Assembly (NCBI GenBank): GCA_015065805.1
Contig: SVPN01000001.1
Location: forward strand, 1 to 64,000
Length of the DNA: 64,000 nucleotides
Origin: Oscillospiraceae bacterium
Lineage (GTDB): Bacteria; Bacillota; Clostridia; Oscillospirales; Acutalibacteraceae
Reading direction: 5' to 3'
In this document: in pieces, positions 34,564-42,337 of the stretch
How the letters are laid out: every line of letters starts with the position of its first letter
Position numbering within the stretch: the stretch's first letter is position 1
The notes under the pieces: generated by a model
Seen by the model: the letters and a program-made list of their open reading frames with translations, nothing else
Database searches by the model: none
Told to the model about the DNA's origin: nothing
Made by a program: the position numbers and the translations under genes

Positions 34564-34806
34564 CGGAGTTAAGTCCTTTCACAGATCGTTTCATGGATTT
34601 ACTCGTCTCGGATAACGTTCCCTTTTCGTCATCCGTTTTGTGCTCTATTCAGTTGTGATCTATATGATGGGATATCTCTGTTTTCCGGTCTGTTTACCTT
34701 TTTCCGTTTCAGGAACGACAGGTTTCCGTATCAGGAAATCGAACTGTCTTTCAGCAGGCTCTTTCAAATGCGGTTTTTCGAGATCCTCTCATCGTATAAA
34801 GCTGAA

Positions 34807-34815
34807 TTAGTACAC
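34807..34815 (-). other. Minigene module 3 (GTG-Y-stop)
   Basis: AAAGGA (34824-34829), spacer TGAGTCCC, GTG TAC TAA. It starts right behind the stop of module 2. Confidence 0.5.
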
Positions 34816-34831
34816 GGGACTCATCCTTTCT

Positions 34832-34870
34832 CTACTCTTCTTTGGCGAACACATAGTTGCGAATTTTCAT
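34832..34870 (-). CDS. Minigene module 2: twelve-codon ORF
   Basis: AAGGAG (34881-34886), spacer CTGTTGTCCT, then ATG and the peptide MKIRNYVFAKEE, stop TAG. It has the best ribosome site of the array and is the longest module. The peptide is not recognised. Confidence 0.5.
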   Translation of the reverse strand: MKIRNYVFAKEE

Positions 34871-34918
34871 AGGACAACAGCTCCTTCGCTTGTTGCTTTG
34901 TTGAACCATTCGCCTGAC

Positions 34919-34927
34919 TCAGCCCAC
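34919..34927 (-). other. Minigene module 1 (GTG-G-stop)
   Basis: AGAGGTG (34934-34940), spacer AGTCCG, GTG GGC TGA. Confidence 0.45.
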
Positions 34928-35024
34928 CGGACTCACCTCTTTCGAGATTTTACGAAGGGGTTTTCGGGCTCTTTTCCGATCCGTTTTTCGGATCTCTTTT
35001 TGTCCCTTCCCTTTCGTCACCTTT

Positions 35025-35053
35025 ACTATAGCACACGTTTTCGTGAATGTCAA
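35025..35053 (-). promoter_or_regulatory. Strong promoter of the minigene transcript
   Basis: TTGACA (35048-35053), 17 bases, TATAGT (35025-35030). Transcription would start near 35018. Confidence 0.88.
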
Positions 35054-35121
35054 TAGTTTTTTTAAAAAAAGTTGAAAACTTATAGATATTTTGAATAGTT
35101 CATCTTTTTTGGCGTTTTCTC

Positions 35122-35150
35122 TTGACGCGGACAAAAAAACGCGGTACAAT
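35122..35150 (+). promoter_or_regulatory. Promoter of the DUF1292 gene
   Basis: TTGACG (35122-35127), 17 bases, TACAAT (35145-35150). Confidence 0.75.
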
Positions 35151-35159
35151 AAGAAAAGC

Positions 35160-35184
35160 GGGGTTCGTAAAACCCCTGTTTTTT
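35160..35184 (+). terminator. Terminator-like hairpin in the DUF1292 leader
   Basis: GGGGTT (35160-35165) pairs with AACCCC (35171-35176) and is followed by TGTTTTTT. It lies between promoter and gene, so it could act as an attenuator. Confidence 0.5.
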
Positions 35185-35233
35185 ACGCTCAAAACACGAT
35201 ATCGGCATATTTATGAACGGAGTTGCATACACT

Positions 35234-35545
35234 ATGACAGAAGAAATGCTTGACGGTTTCATTGACACCGTCGTTCTGATGGACGAAAACGGCGAACAGC
35301 AGGAGTTTGAGGTGCTTGACGGCATCCAGACCGACGACGCGCGCTACATCGCTCTTCTCCCCATTTTTGAAAACCCCGAAGAAGCGGTGGACTCGGACGG
35401 TGAGCTGCTGATCATGCGCGTAGAGGAAGAGGACGGCGGCGAAGTATATGTCACCATCGACGACGCCGAAGAATATGAAGACATTCTTTCGATTTTTGAA
35501 GAGCGTCTTTCGGAGTTTTACGAAATCGATCATCTGGACGAATAA
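35234..35545 (+). CDS. DUF1292 family protein
   Basis: A 103-residue very acidic protein with the DUF1292 (YrzB-like) pattern: DTVVLMDENGEQQEFEVLDG, then DDARYIALLP and a late YVTIDDAEEYEDILSIFEE. I chose ATG 35234, preceded by CGGAG; the ATG at 35213 lacks a ribosome site. The function of the family is unknown. The gene is followed at once by the 6S RNA, which may be transcribed from the same promoter. Confidence 0.88.
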   Translation: MTEEMLDGFIDTVVLMDENGEQQEFEVLDGIQTDDARYIALLPIFENPEEAVDSDGELLIMRVEEEDGGEVYVTIDDAEEYEDILSIFEERLSEFYEIDHLDE

Positions 35546-35547
35546 GC

Positions 35548-35752
35548 TCTTTCCCCTGCGTAGTACGCGGACCGCTGTCTTATAACCCTATTACAGTATA
35601 ATTTCGGGAGCTTGGCTCCTGCGTCGGATTGCAGACCTCCCCGCCCGGCTTTGACCGTGTGCGGGACGAAGGGAGCGTGAAACCGCGGGGCGGCACCCAC
35701 CTGCTTTACTAATAGCAGGTTATCCTGACAGCATACGGCTATGTGGGGCTAA
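35548..35752 (+). ncRNA. ssrS: 6S RNA
   Basis: A non-coding region of about 200 bases matches the 6S layout. The ends close into a stem: CCCC (35553-35556) with GGGG (35745-35748), GCGTAG with CTATGT through G-U pairs, and GCTGTC with GACAGC. The 3' half carries CGGCACCCACCTGC followed by a small CTGC/GCAG hairpin, which corresponds to the CACCTTGAACCAAGG region of E. coli 6S RNA, and GGGAGCTTGGCTCC occupies the 5' arm. 6S RNA binds RNA polymerase holoenzyme and represses housekeeping promoters in stationary phase. The assignment rests on this resemblance and pairing only. Confidence 0.75.
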
Positions 35753-35776
35753 TTATATTTAAATGTATATTATCAT

Positions 35777-35817
35777 AAAAAGCTACCGTTATCCGAATCG
35801 GATAACGGTAGCTTTTT
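35777..35817. terminator. Bidirectional terminator after 6S RNA and the epimerase gene
   Basis: A perfect 19-bp stem (35777-35795 with 35799-35817, loop AAT) with A5 and T5 ends. Confidence 0.9.
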
Positions 35818-35818
35818 A

Positions 35819-36733
35819 TCAGAATGTATGTTGTTTAAGATACTCGCAATACTGAGCAATGCCCCGAGCAAACGGCATCATCGGTTCGGTATCGAACTCA
35901 CGGATCTTGCGGTTATCCAGAATAATGCGCTTGACATCCACTCCGCGCGCATTTTTGTAGGACACCTTCACCTCATAGCCAAGCTCGGAAAGCAAGGTCA
36001 GGATCGCGTTCTGGGAAACGCCCTCGCCGCTGCTGACGTTAAAGGTATCCTCTGCACCGCGATAACGGATAAGCGAATGGATCATACGGCACACATCGTT
36101 GATGTGGATATAATCCCGCACCGTTTCACCGTCTCCCCACACCTCGATCTCATCGCCGACAAGCGCCTTCTTCACAGCCGCGTCCACAAATCCGACGCCC
36201 TTTTTGTAATCTTGACCGGGGCCGTAAGGGTTCGCAACACGTGCGATGACAAACTTCGTTTTAAACTGAATATTAAAGGTGCGGATAATATTTTCGATGC
36301 AGATCTTAATGCAACCGTAGTGGTTGATCGGAGTCGTGCGCGATTCCTCCGTGATGGGCTGAACGGGCTGATCACCGTACACGGTTCCGCCCGATGACAA
36401 AAAGATCATTTTTGTGTTTGTGCCGACAAGCATTTCACAAAGCTTTGCCGTCTGCACCAGATCTTTTTCATAGCCCTGCATAAACTTCACGTTAGAATTG
36501 CCGGGTGTCACGGTGCTGATGGAATGGATGATGACATCCTGGTTATTGACCGCCGCGCTCAGCTGACGGTCATCAAAGAAGTCGCCCTCAATATAACGGA
36601 TGCCGTCCACACGGTTCTGCGGGGCAAACAGATCAAATGAGGTGACCGTCCAGCCCTGTTCCAAAAAGTATTCGCAAAGATTCCGACCGATAAAGCCCGT
36701 ACCGCCCAGAACCAGCACTCTGTTTTTAATCAT
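35819..36733 (-). CDS. NAD-dependent sugar epimerase/dehydratase
   Basis: An extended short-chain dehydrogenase of 304 residues. The Rossmann motif is VLVLGGTGFIGRNL, the serine-rich strand is FLSSGGTVYGD, and the catalytic pair is HYGCIKICIE (YxxxK). ARVANPYGPGQ and WGDGETVRDYIHINDV are typical of nucleotide-sugar 4-epimerases. It should supply an activated sugar for the adjacent glycosyltransferases. ATG 36733 overlaps the end of the upstream glycosyltransferase gene by 8 bases. The exact substrate (UDP-glucose, UDP-GlcNAc or other) is not readable. Confidence 0.88.
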   Translation of the reverse strand: MIKNRVLVLGGTGFIGRNLCEYFLEQGWTVTSFDLFAPQNRVDGIRYIEGDFFDDRQLSAAVNNQDVIIHSISTVTPGNSNVKFMQGYEKDLVQTAKLCEMLVGTNTKMIFLSSGGTVYGDQPVQPITEESRTTPINHYGCIKICIENIIRTFNIQFKTKFVIARVANPYGPGQDYKKGVGFVDAAVKKALVGDEIEVWGDGETVRDYIHINDVCRMIHSLIRYRGAEDTFNVSSGEGVSQNAILTLLSELGYEVKVSYKNARGVDVKRIILDNRKIREFDTEPMMPFARGIAQYCEYLKQHTF

Positions 36734-37946
36734 CTTCCGCAATCCCCTTCAGCAAGGCGTCACGAACCTTTTCTGCTTCCTTGACCCACGATGTACTCTG
36801 CGCAAACGCCAGGCCCTTGGCACGGATCTCATCCAGCTCGTCACGGTGTTCAAAGTAATACGCCATCTTCTCTGCCATACCCACGGGATCATAGTCAACA
36901 AGGATCGAATTATCCTCGTTCACAAGCCAGGTGCTGTTGTCACCCACCGAGCAGACCGCGACCGAGTTGGACGCCATAACCTCAAGCGGCAACAGCGAGA
37001 GGTTGGTGTTAGAGATCACAAAGCACATATCACACTGTGCATAAATCTCCGACAGCTGCTCGATCCCGAGGATGCCGAAGCTCTTGTGCTTGAACGGAAT
37101 CTCGTAGTTGCTCAGATCCCAGCCCGCAAAATACACCTCCAGATTGTCAACGCGCTTATCCAGCTCACGGAGTGCAAGCAGACCGAGCTCAAAGTCGCGG
37201 CGCGGTGTAACGGGACGTGCATAGAAGAACACACGGTTCACATCGTCCTTCTTCTCATAGGGCTTATAAATGTCCTTATCATAGGAGAAGCCGAAGCTTT
37301 CGGTCTGCATACCGTATTCATCACGAAGCTTATCCTTGAGCCAGTCACCCGCGGTGATACCGCGAAGCCCGAACTTGTAGGTGTTATTGGCAAACTCATA
37401 CTCCGATCCCATCGCATAAAAATACGGCTCAAAATCCTGCACAAAATAGAAGCGGGAGATCGTGTTTTCGAAATTGCGCACAAAATACGCCGTCTGCCAG
37501 GACGTGGCAATAGTCGCGTGCGCAAAGGTCGCGCGGTTGCAGTTACCGTAGCATTCCACACGTTCATCAAGAATGGAAAAATGCTCTCTCAGAAATGCCT
37601 TGAGCGTTGCGTCATCCTCCAGATGAGATTGCGGATTGTGGATGTAAATACGGCTGTGGAAGCCCATATTCTCTAAGTTGGAAATGAAGCGGAAGATGTT
37701 GATGTGACCGCCCGAGCCGGGTCCCATTTCGGGAATGATCCAGTTGAGGAGCTTCACCTCGTCGTTCTTGTGCTCCTCATACGCCGCCCGATCCAGCTCG
37801 ATCTTGGTCTGATCGACAATATAATGATAGAACGCAAAGACATCGACCTTATCGGCGATCTTGTCAATGTAATTACAAGCGCCGTCAATACCCTTTGTGG
37901 AAATGTAGTGATAGACCTTTTTAACAAAGCGGAACAGTTTTCCCAT
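36726..37946 (-). CDS. Glycosyltransferase (GT4, WsaF-like)
   Basis: A 406-residue cytoplasmic glycosyltransferase. The segment WIIPEMGPGSGGHINIFRFI (near residues 68-87) is characteristic of rhamnosyltransferases like WsaF. The C-terminal GT-B domain has FYARPVTPRRDFELGL and the acidic EVMASNSVAVCSVGDNSTW motif. It sits 6 bases after the large fusion gene and overlaps the epimerase. Rhamnose or a related deoxysugar is a plausible donor sugar, by family resemblance only. Confidence 0.85.
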   Translation of the reverse strand: MGKLFRFVKKVYHYISTKGIDGACNYIDKIADKVDVFAFYHYIVDQTKIELDRAAYEEHKNDEVKLLNWIIPEMGPGSGGHINIFRFISNLENMGFHSRIYIHNPQSHLEDDATLKAFLREHFSILDERVECYGNCNRATFAHATIATSWQTAYFVRNFENTISRFYFVQDFEPYFYAMGSEYEFANNTYKFGLRGITAGDWLKDKLRDEYGMQTESFGFSYDKDIYKPYEKKDDVNRVFFYARPVTPRRDFELGLLALRELDKRVDNLEVYFAGWDLSNYEIPFKHKSFGILGIEQLSEIYAQCDMCFVISNTNLSLLPLEVMASNSVAVCSVGDNSTWLVNEDNSILVDYDPVGMAEKMAYYFEHRDELDEIRAKGLAFAQSTSWVKEAEKVRDALLKGIAEDD

Positions 37947-37952
37947 GATGAC

Positions 37953-40900
37953 TCACTCCTTGCTTTTTTTAGCGTTGATCTGATCATACTGCTGCGAAAT
38001 ATGACGGTCTAAAAACCGTTGAAGCTTGGGCGGGTATGTGTGATACTTTCCGCCGATAAAGCCGCCGACATATTTGAACGTGTTACGCCACAGGCTGTAC
38101 CACGCCCATTTAATTTTGGCTTTTCGTCCGAGAGGCAGTGTGCGCAGATACTTGATATCGGAAATCAGGTGCTTGATCGCCGCGGGAATCGTGTAATACC
38201 ACGCGGGAACGATCAGGAATCCGTGCAGAGTGTACAGACTCTTGAACTCGTCATAATACCGCTTGAAATAGGTATGCAGCGGATAATCGTGCGAATGATA
38301 CACGGGAGCGTGCGGACAATACAGCTTTTTGTGTCCGAGCTCGATCATTTTTCGTGCCCATTTCTGATCCTCAGCGAAATTGACATCCTCATAAGGATGC
38401 AGCTCCCACACACTGCGGCGCAGGCAAGAGTTGTTATCCGAGAAGAACGCCAGCATATGGCGATAGCCCTCTTCCCGCTCGTAGCGCTCGGGATCCTCAA
38501 GCCAATACACCGTGTCATCCTCACCAAAGCCCTGAAAATGAATCTTCAGGTCACGCTGATCAAACACATTGCAATCGGGATACGGATAATGAATGCCGAA
38601 GCCGCCGACGATTTCGTCATCCTCATTCATCGCATCAATGAAATTCTGCAACCAGAATTCCGACGCAGGCTGGGCATCCTGTGTGATAAACACAATAAAT
38701 TTGCCCGTGCCCTTGGAGGCGCCGTAGTTCCGCGTTTTGCCGTGACCGAACTCGGACGGCTCGATCTCATACAGCGTAGCGCCAAACTGACGGATGGTGT
38801 CCACCGTATCGTCGCTTGAACCTGAATCCACACAGATCACTTCGTAACGATAGGTCGTTTTCTGATCATAAACAGCCTGAAGCACCTTTTTGAACAGCTC
38901 GCCGCCGTTTTTAGTCGGAATCACGATCGTGACATCCATCGGTCGGTCATCCTGCTGTGCGGGAGCATCTTGACAATGCCTCTCTGCTTCTGCTTTCAAC
39001 ATCCGATTCTCCTCCTCTAAATGCTCAATGCGCCTTTGTAAATGGTGACGGTCGATCAACCAGGAAGCCAGATCGTTCCAGGCAAATACCGTGTAGGATA
39101 TTGTCAGGGAGGTGTACCCTTTGTTGACAATGTTCATATACGGTACAGTATCAAAATACAGATTATCGCCGTCTGTGACAGGCTTATCGAACCACAGACC
39201 TTCCACCTCAACCGTCTCGCCGTTGAGCACGCCTGTTACCCGCGGCCGATGCATAAATACGGGAGTCTGCGCAAATTCTACGCGCAGCAATGCGGTTTGC
39301 TCATCAGGACGAACCTCAATGCACGCATACGCACTGTTCTGTGTGCGGGTCGCAAGCAAGCGTCCGCTGTCCGCGTCGGTGACGATCGTGCGGAACAGCA
39401 AATGATCCAGATCCACGCGGCGCAGATCGTAAACCGGCTGACCCGCACGCGCATAGAGCCGTTGCATATCATAACGCTCCGACGAAACATACCGCTGAAA
39501 ACGTTCCTCCATCTGCCAGAACAGCGGTACACACAACGGATCCACACCGACATACCGAAGAATCTCGGTGCGTTTTTCTTCATCAAGAACGCTGATGCCG
39601 TTATTCAGCATCAACGCACGGAACAGGATAAACGGCGCAGGAATCGCAAACGGCAGGATCCATTCATAATCGATGAGATTGATTTTATCATTGATAATGA
39701 AATTATCGGCAATCAGATCGATGACGGCGTACGATGTGCTTTTCACCGACACGGGAAGCGACACCGCACCGAACACCTTTTTAAACGTCTCATCGGGCTC
39801 AAACACCGTCGTATCCGTGATGCGCGAAACCGCCGATTTTAAAACATCCAGCGCCTCATACAACGCCTGATCGTCGTGATCCGCCACGGCATCGTCAATG
39901 ATCGCCGAGAGTGTTTTGCCTTTTATATATTCAAACTCCAGCGAGTTTCCGTCCGCCTTACAGTCGGCTACGTGAAACCGCTCATCCTCAAAATAGGTTC
40001 TAAGTCGTCCCTCGTATTCTTTCATACGATGAATATGCGGTGTTGACCGATCATCCGACGCAGTTTTCACGACCGTCCGACGGTCACCGAACTGCAAAAG
40101 CGACGTATGAATGCGGTAATCAAACCGCCGCTCTTTGCTGAATTTGGCAAAGATCACGCCACACGAGGGTCCCGTTTCAATAAAGAACGAATTGGCAAAC
40201 AGCGGAAACACACCGTAGCCGATAGCTGTGTTGAATACCGCGCCTTCATCGAACGTCAGCAATCGTTTGCCGTCAAAATTCCGAAGATTTTTGCAAAGCT
40301 GATGTTTTTTCGGGAGATACTCATCCGAAAAAACCGTCTCGCAGAACCGATAGTCAGGATACGGATAGCGGAAGGTAAAATCCTCAAAGCCCGCTTCGCA
40401 AAGCACGCTTTTCCAACGCGGAAGATCGTAGGTATATTCAGGAAGACCGCGATAGCCGTCCACGCTGTCATAAAAGCGTCCTGTGTACGGATCGCGACAT
40501 CCCGCCAAGAACATCATTCCGTTGCGGTTTTCACACGCGATCAGAAGCTTACCGTCCGCGTTGAGATGTCCGCGAATACAGATCAGCTGCTCTGCTGTCA
40601 GACACCCGCCCGTAAAAACTATATAATCAAATAACTGATCGCACGATGCCAGATACGACTCCGCATCCGCCACCGCCACCGTCAGCTCTTGTTCATCGCG
40701 CGGATACCGCAGACGCATCACTGCCGCTTGCGAATCATTCTCAACAAGTGTGGTAACGTGTCTGCCGTTGCCGAGCAATGCGCCCGTTACGGCTCCGAAC
40801 TGCCCCTTCAGCTCTAAAATGCAAGTCCCTGCACGGAACGGATACCATTCATACACATTAAAGCGGTGCGAAGACAGATTGGTCAGCGTAAAATAGGACG

Positions 40901-41021
40901 GATCGTCGCCGATCACATCATCGGGATCACGCGGATCCTCCAGAACACGACGCAACCATTCTTCTTGCTGTTCGGGAGTCATATCCGTATTCAGTTGGTA
41001 TGGTTGTTCATATGTCACCAT
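37953..41021 (-). CDS. Methyltransferase / kinase-like / GT2 glycosyltransferase fusion
   Basis: A 1022-residue protein with four parts. Residues ~50-240 form a class I SAM methyltransferase (motif ILELKGQFGAVTGALL, 68-83; then LLIACENRNG). Residues ~300-500 look like an aminoglycoside-phosphotransferase/kinase fold: lysine in RTVVKTAS (319), DLIADN (435-440) and LIDYEW (aspartate 451). A short coiled coil (RIEHLEEENRMLKAEAE) precedes residue 695. Residues 695-950 are a family 2 glycosyltransferase: TIVIPTKNGG, CVDSGSSDDT, ITQDAQP. Methyltransferase plus kinase plus coiled coil is the layout of WbdD, which caps O-antigen chains and sets their length. It lies between wzt and the GT4 gene. Confidence 0.85.
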   Translation of the reverse strand: MVTYEQPYQLNTDMTPEQQEEWLRRVLEDPRDPDDVIGDDPSYFTLTNLSSHRFNVYEWYPFRAGTCILELKGQFGAVTGALLGNGRHVTTLVENDSQAAVMRLRYPRDEQELTVAVADAESYLASCDQLFDYIVFTGGCLTAEQLICIRGHLNADGKLLIACENRNGMMFLAGCRDPYTGRFYDSVDGYRGLPEYTYDLPRWKSVLCEAGFEDFTFRYPYPDYRFCETVFSDEYLPKKHQLCKNLRNFDGKRLLTFDEGAVFNTAIGYGVFPLFANSFFIETGPSCGVIFAKFSKERRFDYRIHTSLLQFGDRRTVVKTASDDRSTPHIHRMKEYEGRLRTYFEDERFHVADCKADGNSLEFEYIKGKTLSAIIDDAVADHDDQALYEALDVLKSAVSRITDTTVFEPDETFKKVFGAVSLPVSVKSTSYAVIDLIADNFIINDKINLIDYEWILPFAIPAPFILFRALMLNNGISVLDEEKRTEILRYVGVDPLCVPLFWQMEERFQRYVSSERYDMQRLYARAGQPVYDLRRVDLDHLLFRTIVTDADSGRLLATRTQNSAYACIEVRPDEQTALLRVEFAQTPVFMHRPRVTGVLNGETVEVEGLWFDKPVTDGDNLYFDTVPYMNIVNKGYTSLTISYTVFAWNDLASWLIDRHHLQRRIEHLEEENRMLKAEAERHCQDAPAQQDDRPMDVTIVIPTKNGGELFKKVLQAVYDQKTTYRYEVICVDSGSSDDTVDTIRQFGATLYEIEPSEFGHGKTRNYGASKGTGKFIVFITQDAQPASEFWLQNFIDAMNEDDEIVGGFGIHYPYPDCNVFDQRDLKIHFQGFGEDDTVYWLEDPERYEREEGYRHMLAFFSDNNSCLRRSVWELHPYEDVNFAEDQKWARKMIELGHKKLYCPHAPVYHSHDYPLHTYFKRYYDEFKSLYTLHGFLIVPAWYYTIPAAIKHLISDIKYLRTLPLGRKAKIKWAWYSLWRNTFKYVGGFIGGKYHTYPPKLQRFLDRHISQQYDQINAKKSKE

Positions 41022-41031
41022 ATCGCGTTCC

Positions 41032-42324
41032 TCATTTGTAAAATTCGTACGTCACGTCACTGTCCATATCGTAATATCCGACCGAATCCTTCGTGGAAAA
41101 CACCTCTAAGAAGCACACATCGTACAGTCGGTGATGAATGATCAGGTTGTCAATGTCATACCCTGTGCAGCTGACCGACAGCAAATACTGTCCGCCCTGC
41201 AGATTCATCGTCTGCTTGAAGGACACCACTACATCGGTTCCTGCCTCCACGCGGTCAAGGGTTTTGGATTCCAACATCGTGTTGGTGCCGGTAATCGGCG
41301 TACCCTTGCGATCCTTGATCGTAAAGGTGAAGATCGGATTATCGATCGCCTTGTGGAAGCGGACACGTGATTTGATGGTGAACTTCGTGCCCTTATCGAC
41401 CGTCGAGCCGATATTGCCTTTCTCGTCCACCACCGCATAGTCGATGATCTCCGCATCCTTCTCGCCGTATTCCACACAGTTGACGTTTTGCACCATACTG
41501 TTTTTCCACGCCGAGCCTTCCTCAAAGGACTGCGTATCGGCGGGTTCTTCGATCTTCGTTTCTACGACCTCTTGCTCATTTTCGTCATACTGATTGGCAA
41601 GGATCTTTTTGTAGATATCCACCACTTCGTTGGATTTTCCGACAGCAATCTGGTTGCCGCGATGGATCAGCAGACTGCGCTCGCAATATTTCAGGACCGA
41701 GCTCAGGTCGTGAGAAACAAACAAAATGGTCTTACCTTTGTCTTTGAACTCATTGAATTTGCGGAAGCATTTTGCCTGGAAGAAGATGTCGCCGACGCTC
41801 AGTGCTTCGTCCACGATGAGAATATCGGGATCGACATTGATCGCGACAGCAAATGCCAGACGCGCAAACATACCGCTCGAATAGGTTTTCACGGGCTGGT
41901 GGATGAATTCGCCGATTTCGGCAAAATCGATAATGTCCTGCACGCGTTCTTCCATCTCTTCGCGTGTGAAACCCATCATCGTGCCGTTGAGATAGATGTT
42001 TTCCACACCCGTATATTCCATATTAAAGCCCGCGCCGAGTTCCAAAAGAGCACTGATTTTGCCCTCGATCTCCACACTGCCCTGCGTCGGATTGAGAACG
42101 CCGGTAATGATCTTGAGCAGGGTGGATTTGCCCGAGCCGTTCGTGCCGATGATACCCACGCACTCTCCGCGACCGACCTCAAGAGAAATGCCGTTAAGGG
42201 CATAATGGTCGGTGTGATAGCTTTTGTGCGTCAAAGAAAGAGCTTCCTTCAGACGATCCATCGGCTTTTCATACAATTTATATACCTTTGTGACATCCGT
42301 CACCTTGATTACCGCTTCGCTCAT
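41032..42324 (-). CDS. wzt: Polysaccharide ABC exporter ATPase with carbohydrate-binding tail
   Basis: A 430-residue ATPase. The N-terminal nucleotide-binding domain has Walker A GTNGSGKSTLLKII (near 63-76), the signature YSSGMFARLAFAVA and Walker B ILIVDEALSVGD. Residues ~285-430 form an extra domain like Wzt-C, the beta-sandwich that recognises the finished polysaccharide end in O-antigen exporters. ATG 42324 follows AAGGAGGGG. The partner permease gene ends 13 bases upstream. The tail implies that a specific terminal sugar structure must be read before export, matching the chain-terminator-like neighbour. Confidence 0.93.
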   Translation of the reverse strand: MSEAVIKVTDVTKVYKLYEKPMDRLKEALSLTHKSYHTDHYALNGISLEVGRGECVGIIGTNGSGKSTLLKIITGVLNPTQGSVEIEGKISALLELGAGFNMEYTGVENIYLNGTMMGFTREEMEERVQDIIDFAEIGEFIHQPVKTYSSGMFARLAFAVAINVDPDILIVDEALSVGDIFFQAKCFRKFNEFKDKGKTILFVSHDLSSVLKYCERSLLIHRGNQIAVGKSNEVVDIYKKILANQYDENEQEVVETKIEEPADTQSFEEGSAWKNSMVQNVNCVEYGEKDAEIIDYAVVDEKGNIGSTVDKGTKFTIKSRVRFHKAIDNPIFTFTIKDRKGTPITGTNTMLESKTLDRVEAGTDVVVSFKQTMNLQGGQYLLSVSCTGYDIDNLIIHHRLYDVCFLEVFSTKDSVGYYDMDSDVTYEFYK

Positions 42325-42337
42325 CGTTGTCCCCTCC

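Larger units (their letters stand above)
34162..35018 (-). ncRNA. Unassigned ~0.86 kb transcript carrying an array of two-to-twelve-codon minigenes
   Basis: Between promoter 35025-35053 and terminator 34127-34163 the minus strand has no normal gene. It carries at least eight modules of the form AAAGGA (or AGAGG), a 6 to 10 base spacer ending TCCN (GACCA once), ATG or GTG, 1 to 11 further codons and a stop. Two more copies keep the purine run and (T)CC but have lost the start (34599-34625 and about 34677-34703). Local hairpins are visible at 34978-34994, 34479-34494 and 34419-34433. Either it is a large structured RNA whose A/G loops mimic start sites, or an RNA that repeatedly captures ribosomes. 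No homologous family is recognised. Confidence 0.75.

Noticed and set aside
34919-35020. A 33-residue very basic peptide starting at GTG 35020.
   Set aside because: The GTG lies only 5 bases after the -10, at or before the likely transcription start, so it could be translated only as a leaderless message. Kept as unlikely.
34919-35149. A 76-codon frame on the minus strand across the promoter of the minigene transcript.
   Set aside because: It would begin upstream of the TTGACA/TATAGT promoter and has no ribosome site. Its lysine/arginine-rich composition follows from A/G-rich DNA.
35548-35752. SRP RNA, RNase P RNA or tmRNA as alternatives for this non-coding region.
   Set aside because: The diagnostic SRP apical loop, RNase P GAGGAAAGTCC-type core and tmRNA tRNA-like ends are all absent.
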